From the NCBI GenBank assembly GCA_963738445.1, contig CAVTWS010000023.1, forward strand, positions 248,001-312,000: 64,000 nt of DNA, given 5' to 3'. Shown piece after piece: positions 40,223 through 51,342 of the stretch. The position numbers and the translations under genes are program-made. Source of the stretch: CAVTWS01 sp963738445. GTDB lineage: Bacteria; Actinomycetota; Acidimicrobiia; Acidimicrobiales; SHLQ01. Under the pieces are notes generated by a model. The model saw nothing but the letters and a program-made list of their open reading frames with translations. It had not been told where the DNA came from and searched no databases. Each line of letters begins with the position of its first letter. Positions within the stretch are counted from its first letter, which is position 1.

Positions 40223-42361
40223 GTGGAGGTGACACCGGACATTCCGGGATTCGGAGACCTCGCTCCCATCGGCTCGGGCGGGTTCTCGAGGGTGTTCAAG
40301 GCGACCCAGGTCGGTGTGGGCCGCACCGTCGCCGTGAAGGTGTTGTTCGGGACCGTCCACGACGACGGGTCGCGGGGCCGCTTCGAGCGTGAGGCCCGGG
40401 CGGCCGGTCACCTGTCCGACCATCCGAACGTCGTCCCCCTGCACGCCAACGGCGTCACCGCCGACGGCCACCCCTACCTCGTGCTCGACTACCTGCCCGG
40501 CGGCAGTCTCGGTGAGCGCCTCCGGCGGAGCGGCGCCATGGCCGTGGGCGAGGTGGTGAACATCGGCGCCAAGCTGGCGGGCGCGCTCGAGACCGCTCAT
40601 CGGGCCGGGATCTTGCACCGCGACGTCAAGCCCGACAACGTGCTCATGTCCCGTTATGGCGAACCGCAGCTCACGGACTTCGGCATCGCCAGTGTGGTCG
40701 GCGGATACGAGACGAGGTCGGGGGTTCTGTCGTTGAGCCTCGGTCACGCACCACCGGAGGTCATCGGCGCCACCCCGGGGTTCCGGCCCGGTCCGCCCTC
40801 GGACATCTATTCGCTCGGATCGTCGTTGTTCAACCTGTTGACCGGCGAGCTGCCCTTCCCGCAGCGCGAGGGCGAGTTGCTGCCGTCGCTCCTGGGTCGC
40901 ATCGTCACCGAGCCCATCCCGGACCTCAGGGTCCGCGGCGTGCCCGACCCCATCGCCCGCGTCATCGAGAAGGCGATGGCCAAGGATCCTGCGGACCGCT
41001 ATCAGCGGGTCGTCGAGCTGGGCAACGCGCTGGTGGAGGCGGGCCTGCTGGCGGGGATCACGGTCTCACCGCCGCTCGTCGAGTCCGTGACTCCGGTATC
41101 TGGTGTCGGCTGGTCGACCGGACCGCAGCCCGTCGTCTCGGCGCCGTCGGCCGGTGCACCGGTCACCGGTCCCACCGGTCCGAAGCCGAACACGTCCTCG
41201 ACGGTGGCCGTTCCGGTGTTCACTCCGTCGACGATCGAGAGCACGGTCGACGCGCCGGGACGGCCTCGTCGCCGCGGTCTGGTGGCGGCACTTCTCGTGG
41301 TCGCACTGCTCGGCGGAGGGGCGGCCGCGGTGGCCTTGACCCGCGATGACGATTCGACCGACGACGGAGGTGAGGAGTCGGCAGGGTCGACCACGTCCCT
41401 GGAGAATGGCACCGACACGTCGGGTGGGCCGACGACCACGGCGGCCCTCGGGTCGGGATCAGGTCGGCCCACGACCCCCGTCGTCACCGTGAACGGGCCG
41501 GTGTTCGTCGGTGAGCCCGCAGCGCTGAGCGTGTCGGCGGTGTCCGGTGACGATGTCGCCTGGGATCTCGGGGGAGGGCTTTCCGGCACCGGTCGCTCGA
41601 CCACGGCCACCTTCGCCGAAGCGGGTGACCGCGAGATCATGGTCATGGTCGGCGGACTGGAGCCGATCACCCACAGGGTCACCGTGTACGAGCGCCCGCA
41701 GGCCGCCTTCACTGTGGTCGGTGGAGTCGCACAGGGTGACCGGACGGTGATCGCGCCGGGTCTCGTCACGTTCGAGAACGCCTCCACCGGTGTGATCGAC
41801 GGCGTCGTCTACGAGTGGTTGGTCGACGATGTGCCGATCGCCGAGGTCGAACACCTCCAGCATCAGTTCTCCGCCGCCGTGCCTCGTGAACACACCGTGA
41901 CATTGAGGGTCCGCCACGACGCCCTCGACGCCACCTACGGCACGACCGGAGCGTTCTCCGACGACGTCTCGGTCTCGATCACCGTGTTCCCCGGGCTGCC
42001 CGCACCGCCGAGCAACTCGACGTCGACGAGCCGCCCTCCCAGTTCTAGTGGTTCGACGACATCGACATCCGTCGCGCCGGTGGTCCCCGATCCCGGTATC
42101 CCCGATTCGACCACGAGCACCTCGACCACCACGACCGCGCCGCCCGCGACGGTGGCGCCGCAGATGGCCACCGTGCCGAACGTGCAGGGCCGGCCGCGAT
42201 CCGAAGCGATCTCGCTCGTGCAGCAGGCTGGATTCGACTTCGTACCCTCCTCGACCACGAACTGCGGATCGACCCCGCAGGACAGCGTGGTTTCCCAGAG
42301 CCCGGCGGGCGGCCTGCACCCGGTCACCACGCTGGTCACGCTCACCTTCTGTAGCGCCTGA
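40223..42361 (+). CDS. Transmembrane Ser/Thr protein kinase with PKD-like and PASTA extracellular domains
   Basis: A 712-residue receptor kinase. The kinase domain (about 8-280) has GSGGFSRV, catalytic VAVK, HRDVKPDN, DFG (152-154) and APPEV. A Pro/Thr-rich linker leads to one helix (about 352-371, LVAALLVVALLGGGAAAVAL). The outside part has Ig/PKD-like segments (VTVNGPVFVGEPAALSV, AAFTVVGG ... GLVTFENAS), a Thr/Ser-rich stalk and one C-terminal PASTA domain (ATVPNVQGRPRSEAISLVQQAGF) with a Cys pair. PASTA domains bind muropeptides or lipid II in PknB-type kinases. The GTG at 40223 follows GGGGAGGG. It is a paralogue of the kinase at 45819-47411. Confidence 0.93.
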   Translation: MEVTPDIPGFGDLAPIGSGGFSRVFKATQVGVGRTVAVKVLFGTVHDDGSRGRFEREARAAGHLSDHPNVVPLHANGVTADGHPYLVLDYLPGGSLGERLRRSGAMAVGEVVNIGAKLAGALETAHRAGILHRDVKPDNVLMSRYGEPQLTDFGIASVVGGYETRSGVLSLSLGHAPPEVIGATPGFRPGPPSDIYSLGSSLFNLLTGELPFPQREGELLPSLLGRIVTEPIPDLRVRGVPDPIARVIEKAMAKDPADRYQRVVELGNALVEAGLLAGITVSPPLVESVTPVSGVGWSTGPQPVVSAPSAGAPVTGPTGPKPNTSSTVAVPVFTPSTIESTVDAPGRPRRRGLVAALLVVALLGGGAAAVALTRDDDSTDDGGEESAGSTTSLENGTDTSGGPTTTAALGSGSGRPTTPVVTVNGPVFVGEPAALSVSAVSGDDVAWDLGGGLSGTGRSTTATFAEAGDREIMVMVGGLEPITHRVTVYERPQAAFTVVGGVAQGDRTVIAPGLVTFENASTGVIDGVVYEWLVDDVPIAEVEHLQHQFSAAVPREHTVTLRVRHDALDATYGTTGAFSDDVSVSITVFPGLPAPPSNSTSTSRPPSSSGSTTSTSVAPVVPDPGIPDSTTSTSTTTTAPPATVAPQMATVPNVQGRPRSEAISLVQQAGFDFVPSSTTNCGSTPQDSVVSQSPAGGLHPVTTLVTLTFCSA

Positions 42362-42392
42362 TGAAGAGTTCGAACCATCGAAGGGAGTCACC

Positions 42393-44723
42393 ATGAAACG
42401 AACCCCGACCGTCCGCCGACGACTTCTGGTCGTGGTCGCCCTCCTCGTGACCGTGCTGCCGCCGCTCCGTTCGATCGAGCCGGCTGGTGCGCAGATCGAG
42501 TTCACGCCTCTCCCGGGCAACGGTCTGTACGTTCCGTTGACGCCCGCGCGGATCCTGGACACCCGGTCGAGCGTGGGCGGCCACGCGGCACCCTTTGGAG
42601 GCGGTGAGATCTTCGCTCTGACCGTCGCGGGAGTGGGAGGCGTGCCGTCGACGGCCGTGGGCGCGGTCGCATTGAACGTGACGGTGACCGAACCGACCTT
42701 GCCTGGCCACATCACCGTCTGGCCCTCGGACCAGCCGAGGGAGACGACGAGCAACCTGAACTTCGGGTCCGGCCAGACCGTTCCCAACATGGTGATCGCC
42801 AAGGTCTCGGGGACGGGTCGGGTGTCGATATTCAACAGCGCCGGGTCCACGCACGTCATCGTCGACGTGGTCGGCTACTTCACCGACGCCCTGTTCGCTT
42901 CCTCGGGGGCCAGCTATCAAGGCCTTCCGCCGAGCCGCCTGCTCGACACCAGAACCGGTCTCGGCGCTCCCGTCGGGGCGCTCGGGCAACAACAGACGAT
43001 GAGCCTCAACGTGCTCGGTGTCGGGGGCGTGCCGGCCACCGGCGTGACCGCAGTGGCGTTGAACGTCACGGTCGACGGGCCGACCGCGCCGAGCCATCTC
43101 ACGGTGTGGCCCGCCGGGGAAGTGCTCCCGGTGGCGAGCAACCTCAACTATCTACCGGGTGAGACCGTGCCGAACATGGTCCTGGCGAAGGTGGGCGCGG
43201 GCGGACGTATCAACATCTTCAACAACGCGGGGTCAGCCCACGTGGTGGTCGATGTCGTCGGGTACTTCTCCACGTCCAACACGCTGGGCCAGTTGGTCCC
43301 CCTCGCGCCGCGTCGGCTGCTCGATACCCGTATCGGCCTCGGATCGCCGACGGCCCCGATCGGCCCCCAGCGAACGCTCGACCTGCGCGTCATCGACATC
43401 CCGGGGGTGCCGGCGACCGGCGTATCCGCAGTGGCGCTGAACGTCACCGTCGACCGGCCGACGTCGCCGAGCTATCTGACCGTCTTCCCGGCGGGCGGCG
43501 CAGTGCCGCTGGCCAGCAACCTCAACTTCGTCGCGGGAGAGACGGTCCCCAACATGGTGATGGCGGCCGTCGGCTCGGGCGGCAGCATTTCGATCTACAA
43601 CGACGCCGGCTCCACGGATGTGATCGTGGATCTCGTCGGGTACTACACCGCCGGGGTTTCCTACCTCGCGAACGACAACCGGGTGGCGCCGCTGCTGATG
43701 AGCGAGTGGTTGGCCGACCCTGCCCTGGTGGCGCTTGACGGGCCGGCGGACGTCAATCCGGATGATCGGGACCCCTCCCGTAACGCACGTCCCCTCGGGG
43801 TGCGCGGCGAGCGCGCCGATGAGGCCCACGAGGCGGTGGCGGACGCCGTGAACGAGCGGTTCCGGGTGCCCGAGACGATTGGGTCGGCCGAAGCCCTGGG
43901 CTCATCAGGACTGTTCGCCGTCAACGGCTACGCGCCCGCCGCCGTCGATCCGGCGACGGGCCTTCTCCTGCAGTACATCTTCGAGGACGCCAACCCGGCC
44001 AACATCGTGGAGTACACCCAGTGCTCCGGGACGCTGGTGGCGGTCAACGTCGTCATCACGGCCTTTCATTGCATCCGCCAGGACGACATCCCGGCCGGCT
44101 GGTCGTTCGACAGCTACGTGTTCGCGCCCGGCATTCACGGTGTCGACGCGCCGAATGGGTACTTCACGACGTTCGACCCGGGCTGGTACCAGGGCGACGC
44201 CGCGTTGATTCCGGATCCGCTCGGCCTGCTCGACCTGTACCCGCCGCTCGATTTCGCGGTGATCGAGTTTCCGCCGAACGCGTTCTCGAATCCCGCCAAC
44301 GCCCTGCCGGGTGCCGTCGTCGGCTATCGGGATGTGTTGATGGAGTCGCCGGGTGGGCCCCGTCTCGTGCTCGGTTATCCGGGGGCGAGCAGTGACTGCA
44401 ACCCGTTCGTCCCCAACGGCAACTCGTGTTACCAGCAGTTCTGCTTCACGACGGTCAACGCCTACGTCGATTACCAGACGTTCCGAGGGGGAGCCGAGAC
44501 CGAGCTCGAGTGCACGGTGTCACCGGGCATGTCCGGGGGACCGTCGATCGAGCTCTACCGGGACGAGCTGGCGGTGACCGGCGTCGTCAGCAATGTCTTC
44601 GGTGGCCTGCTCTACGGCCCGTATCTCGAGTACGACCCGGCGAATGGCGATGTGATCGACCTCCTGTATTGCGCGCATGCCGATTTCGGATCCGTCGTGC
44701 TGCCAGGGTGTGTGCTGAGGTAG
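42393..44723 (+). CDS. Secreted trypsin-like serine protease with three LDTR repeats
   Basis: A 776-residue exported protein. A signal peptide (RRRLLVVVALLVTVLPPL, cleavage after AGA, about residue 33) is followed by three beta-rich repeats of about 125 residues beginning at about 50, 180 and 303. Each repeat has RxLDTR, VALNVTV, a 'LTVWPAG'-type strand, SNLN, TVPNMV and a final VVGYF/Y. The C-terminal domain is a chymotrypsin-fold protease: His in VVITAFHCI, Asp in PPLDFAVIEF and Ser in SPGMSGGPS, with several Cys for disulfides. It starts 31 nt after the kinase, following AAGGGAG, so the pair is probably co-expressed. Confidence 0.88.
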   Translation: MKRTPTVRRRLLVVVALLVTVLPPLRSIEPAGAQIEFTPLPGNGLYVPLTPARILDTRSSVGGHAAPFGGGEIFALTVAGVGGVPSTAVGAVALNVTVTEPTLPGHITVWPSDQPRETTSNLNFGSGQTVPNMVIAKVSGTGRVSIFNSAGSTHVIVDVVGYFTDALFASSGASYQGLPPSRLLDTRTGLGAPVGALGQQQTMSLNVLGVGGVPATGVTAVALNVTVDGPTAPSHLTVWPAGEVLPVASNLNYLPGETVPNMVLAKVGAGGRINIFNNAGSAHVVVDVVGYFSTSNTLGQLVPLAPRRLLDTRIGLGSPTAPIGPQRTLDLRVIDIPGVPATGVSAVALNVTVDRPTSPSYLTVFPAGGAVPLASNLNFVAGETVPNMVMAAVGSGGSISIYNDAGSTDVIVDLVGYYTAGVSYLANDNRVAPLLMSEWLADPALVALDGPADVNPDDRDPSRNARPLGVRGERADEAHEAVADAVNERFRVPETIGSAEALGSSGLFAVNGYAPAAVDPATGLLLQYIFEDANPANIVEYTQCSGTLVAVNVVITAFHCIRQDDIPAGWSFDSYVFAPGIHGVDAPNGYFTTFDPGWYQGDAALIPDPLGLLDLYPPLDFAVIEFPPNAFSNPANALPGAVVGYRDVLMESPGGPRLVLGYPGASSDCNPFVPNGNSCYQQFCFTTVNAYVDYQTFRGGAETELECTVSPGMSGGPSIELYRDELAVTGVVSNVFGGLLYGPYLEYDPANGDVIDLLYCAHADFGSVVLPGCVLR

Positions 44724-44749
44724 GACGGCTGCGCGCCGAGGCGGCTCGG

Positions 44750-45802
44750 TCAGAGGTAATAGCCGGCAATGTCGATGACGAAGTGGGTGGCGCCAGCTCC
44801 TCCACCGCGCACCTTGATCTGGCGGGTCCCGTCGAGCTTGGAGATCACCGTGGTGGCGATGTCCTGGTTGGTGCCGAACCAGTTGATCGACGAGGTGCCA
44901 CCCCAGGGCGCATCAGCCGGGAACACTGACGCATAGCCGCCGATCTCCGTCTGCGTGACCGTCAGCGTCATCGCCACCGCGGTCGACTTGGACGGGACGA
45001 TCTCGACGTTGCCCGCTAGTTGACGACGTACCGACACCACCCGCTCCTCCTCAGGCGCCAGCTTCGCGCCGCTGCGGGAGTCATGGACGCGCGCGGGAAC
45101 GATGGCATGAAAGGCTCCGGAGCTCGCCGGGCCGGCCACCTTTCGCCACTGCCCCGGGGAGCCGTCGGTCACGCACAACCAGAGGTTGTCGTCGTCGTCG
45201 TAGATGACGTCTCCGGCGACGAACGGCAGGCCGAGCCCCAGAGGGGCGGGGTTCCCGACTTCGGGGTGCGGGGCGAACTGCATGGTGGCTTTGCGTCCGG
45301 AAACGAGCAGGCCCTTGGAGGTGTTGCCCTCACCATGCCCGCGCACGCCGTATCCGTCGGCCGTGTTCGAGATGCCCCCGAGCCCATCCGAAACGCCGCC
45401 GGCGGCCCAACCGAACACGGCCGCCGTGCGGGGATAGACGTCGGGGAAGCCGCCGGGCCACTGCTCATAGACCGTCAAGAGGTTGTTGCGGGGGTATCCC
45501 TCGATGTCATTGAGGACCCAGTGGATCTCCGTCGATTCGCCGGAGGTGTTCAACTGGCCCAGCTGGACGGGATCTCCGGTGGCCGCCGCCGCCGGTTCAG
45601 AGCCCGTCGCCAGCGCTCCGGCGAGGGCCGACGTGGCGGCGATGCCGAGCCCCTTGAGAGCCCGTCGCCGGCCGACCGTGTTCCCACCGTGTTCCTTCCC
45701 CGCCGGGGCCACGCGATCCACCCGGGTGTCGGCGGTTTCGAGGTCGTCGATGCGCTGTGCCAACCGGGCCAGCTCGGTGCGAAGGTCACGGATCTCGGAC
45801 AT
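44750..45802 (-). CDS. Tat-exported protein with a C-terminal LDTR-like domain
   Basis: A 350-residue protein. The N-terminus is a helical, probably coiled-coil segment (EIRDLRTELARLAQRIDDLE); a twin-arginine signal follows internally (GRRRALKGLGIAATSALAGALA, about residues 43-64), giving an unusually long n-region. The middle is Gly-rich beta structure. The C-terminal 120 residues (VPARVHDSRSG, VAMTLTVTQTE, GGTSSINWF, ATTVISKLDG, FVIDIAGYYL) are a diverged copy of the LDTR repeat found in the facing protease gene. Start ATG 45802 is chosen because AGGGAGA precedes it; ATG 45841 would overlap the kinase stop. Confidence 0.75.
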   Translation of the reverse strand: MSEIRDLRTELARLAQRIDDLETADTRVDRVAPAGKEHGGNTVGRRRALKGLGIAATSALAGALATGSEPAAAATGDPVQLGQLNTSGESTEIHWVLNDIEGYPRNNLLTVYEQWPGGFPDVYPRTAAVFGWAAGGVSDGLGGISNTADGYGVRGHGEGNTSKGLLVSGRKATMQFAPHPEVGNPAPLGLGLPFVAGDVIYDDDDNLWLCVTDGSPGQWRKVAGPASSGAFHAIVPARVHDSRSGAKLAPEEERVVSVRRQLAGNVEIVPSKSTAVAMTLTVTQTEIGGYASVFPADAPWGGTSSINWFGTNQDIATTVISKLDGTRQIKVRGGGAGATHFVIDIAGYYL

Positions 45803-45818
45803 CAGGGTCTCCCTGGGT

Positions 45819-47411
45819 TCACGTTCCATCGGATACGACATAGGTCACGGTGGTTCCGCGAGGAACCGCTCTCCCGGCAGGCGGATTGGTACTGCAGACG
45901 ACTCCGTCGGCGACGCCGGGGCACGACATCGGTACACGATCGGGCACGAGTCCAGCCCGGGTGATCTCGTTGGCGGCCGCGCCGTTCTGCATCCCAACGA
46001 CATCGGGGACGCTGACGAGGTCTGGGGCCTCCGTGGTCGCAGGCGCGGTCGGCGCAGTCACCGGAGGTGTGGGCGCCGAGGTCGAGGAACTGCTCTCAAC
46101 GAGGGGCACAGCGTCGCCGAGAAACGAGAGATCGACCGGAGATCCGTCGGAACCTTCCGTGGTCGCGGGTCGGGGGACCGATGTCGACCCGGTCGTGCCC
46201 GGCGTGAGATCGCTTCCCGCAGCGGTTGTGACCGGCGCCGTTGATGTCCCCGAGTGATCGATCTCGGCGTTGACCGTCGTCGCGTCGGCGGACGTGGTCG
46301 TGGCAATGGAGGTCGAGGAGTCGGAAGCCAACGTGGTCGTCGGTTCAGGTTCGGCCGCAAGGTCGTCGCCGTCCGGCGCCAGGGCCCACATCAACCCGCC
46401 GATGAGGAGCGCCACAGCGACCACCGCGGCGGCAACGAGGATGAGAGGCGGGCGAACCCGGCGTGGTCCGTCGGTGATCGTCGGTTCGTCGGACCGGACC
46501 GTGGTCTCGCCGGGCGGAACCCTGGTCAGCGATCCGAGCGCTCTCGGGTTGTCGACCACCGGGTCGTCGACCGCGATCCCGGCCGCAGCGGCGGCCTGGC
46601 GCAACTCGACTGCGAACTGGAGCGCCGTCGGCTGGCGCTTTGCGGGATCCTTGGCCATCGCCTGTTCGATGACGGTGGCGATGGTCGTGGGCACACCGTC
46701 GAGGCGAAGGTCTGGCACGGGTTCCGTGGCCACTCGTGCCAACATCGTCTGGATCAGCTCGCCGTCGCCGCGTGGGAACGCCAGGCGCCCGGCGAGCAGG
46801 TTGAAGACTGTCGATCCGAGCGAGTACACGTCGGTGAGTGGGGTGGGCTTGAACCCGGGGGCGGCGGCCATGACCTCCGGGGCGGCGTGTCCCAGACTCA
46901 TCGCCATCGAGCCGGATTTGGTCTCGTAGCCGCCGACCATCGAGGCGATTCCGAAGTCGCCGAGCAGCGGTTCTCCCCATCGGGACACAAGTACGTTGTC
47001 CGGCTTCACGTCTCGGTGCAGGATCCCGGAGCGGTGCGCCGTTTCGAGCGCTCCGGCGATCTTGACTCCTACGCCGACGGCTTCGGCCAACGACAGGGCG
47101 CCTGTTGCCCTCAACCGATCCCCGAGCGAGCCGTCCGGCAGGTAGTCCATGACGAGGAAGGGTCGACCCTGCTCGGTCACCCCGCTCGCGTGGATCGGGA
47201 CGACGTACGGGTGATCGGACAATCGGCCCGCGGCCCGGGCTTCCCGTTCGAAGCGCCCGCGTGCGTCATCGTCGGTGATGTGGCCGTTGAGGACCTTCAC
47301 GGCGACCGGCCGACCGAGGTCGCTCTGCACGGCTCGGTAGACCGTAGCGAACCCGCCGAGGCCTATGCGTTCGAGATCCGTCAATCCCGGGATCGTGGGT
47401 TCCGCCGACAT
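45819..47411 (-). CDS. Transmembrane Ser/Thr protein kinase with one PASTA domain
   Basis: A 530-residue receptor kinase. The kinase domain (about 8-275) aligns without gaps with that of the kinase at 40223: LGGFATVYRA, VAVKV, HRDVKPDN, DFG and AAPEV. One helix follows (about 325-345, LILVAAAVVAVALLIGGLMWAL), then a long Ser/Thr-rich extracellular stalk, probably disordered, and a PASTA domain (VPDVVGMQNGAAANEITRAGL ... VCSTNPPAG). It lacks the PKD-like part. A TAGAGT box lies 9 nt upstream of ATG 47411. It is divergent from the EmbR-like gene, its likely phosphorylation target. Confidence 0.93.
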   Translation of the reverse strand: MSAEPTIPGLTDLERIGLGGFATVYRAVQSDLGRPVAVKVLNGHITDDDARGRFEREARAAGRLSDHPYVVPIHASGVTEQGRPFLVMDYLPDGSLGDRLRATGALSLAEAVGVGVKIAGALETAHRSGILHRDVKPDNVLVSRWGEPLLGDFGIASMVGGYETKSGSMAMSLGHAAPEVMAAAPGFKPTPLTDVYSLGSTVFNLLAGRLAFPRGDGELIQTMLARVATEPVPDLRLDGVPTTIATVIEQAMAKDPAKRQPTALQFAVELRQAAAAAGIAVDDPVVDNPRALGSLTRVPPGETTVRSDEPTITDGPRRVRPPLILVAAAVVAVALLIGGLMWALAPDGDDLAAEPEPTTTLASDSSTSIATTTSADATTVNAEIDHSGTSTAPVTTAAGSDLTPGTTGSTSVPRPATTEGSDGSPVDLSFLGDAVPLVESSSSTSAPTPPVTAPTAPATTEAPDLVSVPDVVGMQNGAAANEITRAGLVPDRVPMSCPGVADGVVCSTNPPAGRAVPRGTTVTYVVSDGT

Positions 47412-47420
47412 GGAAGGGCG

Positions 47421-47426
47421 ACTCTA
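47421..47426 (-). promoter_or_regulatory. -10 element (TAGAGT) for the second kinase gene
   Basis: On the minus strand TAGAGT is 9 nt from ATG 47411. It lies in the 91-bp divergent gap shared with the EmbR-like gene. Confidence 0.45.
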
Positions 47427-47490
47427 CGCCGGGTCGGCTCGGTTGCAAAAGGCGTGGCGGCCATCGAGAACCGTCAAGTTGAGCCTCGGC

Positions 47491-47496
47491 TAACCT
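47491..47496 (+). promoter_or_regulatory. -10 element (TAACCT) for the EmbR-like regulator
   Basis: TAACCT ends 6 nt before GTG 47503, fixing the start and implying a leaderless transcript. Confidence 0.5.
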
Positions 47497-47502
47497 GCCG
47501 CT

Positions 47503-48615
47503 GTGGGCGACCGATCGCAGCGCGTGGATATGCGGGTGCTCGGGCCGGTCGAGGTCGAGCTCGATGGTCAGGTCGTCGCAGTCGGCGGCCCGAAGGCGCG
47601 CACCGTCCTCGGTCGCCTTCTGCTCGACCACGGCCGCGTCGTGGGGGTGGATCGACTCGTCGAGGCGGTCTGGGGTCACGGCGCCGGGCTGAAAGCGACG
47701 GAGACCCTGCAGGTGTACGTCTCGGGCCTTCGTCGGGCCTTGGAGCCCGTCAGGTCTGTGCTCGGTGCTGACATCATCGTCACGAGGCCGCCCGGTTACC
47801 TCGCTCAGACCCACGACGGCATCGACATCGTGCGATTCGAGGACGCGATGGCCCAGGCGAGGGTTGCGCTATCGCCGCGCCAGCAGGTGCTCTCGTATCG
47901 TTCTGCTCTCCGCGAGTGGCGGGGCCATGCCCTCGACGGGATCGGCGACGAAGGCGACTTCCCGGCCATTCGCGCCAGCCTCGAGGCGGCCCGGACCCGC
48001 GCCCTGCGCGGCATGCTGGACGCCGAGCTCGCTCTGGGGAACCACGACGAGGTGCTCGACGAAGCCGTCGATGCAGCAGGTCGTTACCCGCTCGACGAAG
48101 GCCTCCAAGGTCTGCTCATGCTGGCTTTGTACCGATGCGGGCGGCAGGCCGACGCGCTGGCCGTCTTTCGTGTCACCAGAGAGCGGCTGCTCGACGAACT
48201 CGGGGTCGATCCGTCACCCGATCTTCGCGCCATGGAGACGCTCGTACTTCGCCAGGATCACAGCCTCGCTCGCCCGGATCCGCACGGCGGCGTTCAACAG
48301 ATCGACGATCCGACCATCGTGCGAACCGAACGCCGGAGATCGGCGGCGACGCTCAGCCTCGACGGGCTGCTCGTGGTGCTCGAGCGATCGGTGACGACCG
48401 TCGGTCGGGCTTCGGATCGTCACCTCGTCCTGATCGACGGAGCGGCGAGCCGTTGCCACGCCGAGTTTCGCCGCACGGACGATGGGTACCGGTTGGTCGA
48501 TGTCGGCTCGGCGAACGGCACCCGGCTCAACGGTCGGCTGATCCACGACGAGCCTCTCACCGACGGCGACCTCATCGAGATCGGCGAGTCGGCCCTGACC
48601 TTTCACAATCCCTGA
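47503..48615 (+). CDS. EmbR-like transcriptional regulator: SARP DNA-binding, BTAD and FHA domains
   Basis: A 370-residue regulator. The winged helix (about 10-105: LGPVEVELDGQVVAVGGPKARTVLGRLL, QVYVSGLRRAL) and bacterial activator domain (about 110-250: YPLDEGLQGLLMLALYRCGRQADAL) are typical of SARPs. The C-terminus (about 285-370) is an FHA domain with GRASDRHLVL, SRCHAEF and VDVGSANGTRLNG, which reads phosphothreonine. This is the architecture of mycobacterial EmbR, which is phosphorylated by the PknH kinase. The kinase immediately divergent here makes the same control scheme likely. Confidence 0.92.
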   Translation: MGDRSQRVDMRVLGPVEVELDGQVVAVGGPKARTVLGRLLLDHGRVVGVDRLVEAVWGHGAGLKATETLQVYVSGLRRALEPVRSVLGADIIVTRPPGYLAQTHDGIDIVRFEDAMAQARVALSPRQQVLSYRSALREWRGHALDGIGDEGDFPAIRASLEAARTRALRGMLDAELALGNHDEVLDEAVDAAGRYPLDEGLQGLLMLALYRCGRQADALAVFRVTRERLLDELGVDPSPDLRAMETLVLRQDHSLARPDPHGGVQQIDDPTIVRTERRRSAATLSLDGLLVVLERSVTTVGRASDRHLVLIDGAASRCHAEFRRTDDGYRLVDVGSANGTRLNGRLIHDEPLTDGDLIEIGESALTFHNP

Positions 48616-48747
48616 TTCTGGTTTTCCAAAAATCCCTGAGGCCGGCGAGGTCGCGGATCGTGAGTTGGGCTGGTCTTCAGCGAACCTTGAGCCGTTCTGA
48701 AGTCGGTGAGCTCAGCATGGCGTTCATCGGAGGAACACCTCCTCCGG

Positions 48748-48767
48748 TCTCCCGGAAACCCGGGAGA
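48748..48767 (+). other. RNA hairpin in the 5' leader of the small secreted protein
   Basis: TCTCCCGG (48748-48755) pairs perfectly with CCGGGAGA (48760-48767) around AAAC. A second, smaller hairpin GGAGG/CCTCC (48729-48742) precedes it. Both lie just before the ribosome site AGGGGAG, so they may affect mRNA stability or act as a terminator for the regulator gene. Confidence 0.45.
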
Positions 48768-48787
48768 TCCTACAGGGGAGACCCGTC

Positions 48788-49222
48788 ATGAATCGATTCC
48801 GCAAGGCACTTGTCGCCGCAGCCGCGGTGGCCAGCTCGTTCGGCGCCCTCGCCGCCGTGCCGTCCGCTGCTGAGGCAGTTTCTACCGACGGTGCGTGCAC
48901 TGTGTCCGCCGGCAACCCCGTCGTGACCACAGTCAACGGTGTTCGCACCCTCCAAGCGTTCGGGACGGTGAGGTGCAGCGTGCCCGTGACCGCAATCGAT
49001 ACGTTCGGGGGGATCCAGGCGGGGGATGGCACGGTGGTCAAGTCGGCGTTTGCGACGACGTACAACACCTACACGCAGAACTTCCTCCTGCGGATTCCGT
49101 GTCGCAGCGCCGTCAACCGCTACTACCGATCGTTCCTCGACGTCGACGTCTACTACGGCAACGGGTACGTGAGCCATCAGGTCGATGTCACGCCGCTGAA
49201 CCTCCGGTCCTGTGGCGTCTGA
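48788..49222 (+). CDS. Small secreted protein of unknown function
   Basis: A 144-residue protein with a clear signal peptide (RKALVAAAAVASSFGALAAV, cleavage around AEA at about residue 30). The mature part is about 115 residues with four Cys (ACTV, RCSV, PCRS, SCGV), likely two disulfides, and many beta-forming and Tyr residues. I do not recognise a family. ATG 48788 follows AGGGGAGA. It lies downstream of the EmbR-like gene and may be a target of that circuit. Confidence 0.72.
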   Translation: MNRFRKALVAAAAVASSFGALAAVPSAAEAVSTDGACTVSAGNPVVTTVNGVRTLQAFGTVRCSVPVTAIDTFGGIQAGDGTVVKSAFATTYNTYTQNFLLRIPCRSAVNRYYRSFLDVDVYYGNGYVSHQVDVTPLNLRSCGV

Positions 49223-49332
49223 CTCCGATCAACTCTCCACGGTGCCACCCGGTCAGCCGCCCGGGTGGCACCGGCGCGTCAGGGGACGGCCCCGATCCGC
49301 GAAACCTCCCTCGGGCGGTCCGGCGGGGCCGG

Positions 49333-49338
49333 TAGCCT
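49333..49338 (+). promoter_or_regulatory. -10 element (TAGCCT) for thrS
   Basis: TAGCCT ends 9 nt before ATG 49348, again without a Shine-Dalgarno sequence. It probably drives thrS and the HIT gene. Confidence 0.45.
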
Positions 49339-49347
49339 CGAACCTGT

Positions 49348-51338
<1,991 letters not shown>

Positions 51339-51342
<4 letters not shown>

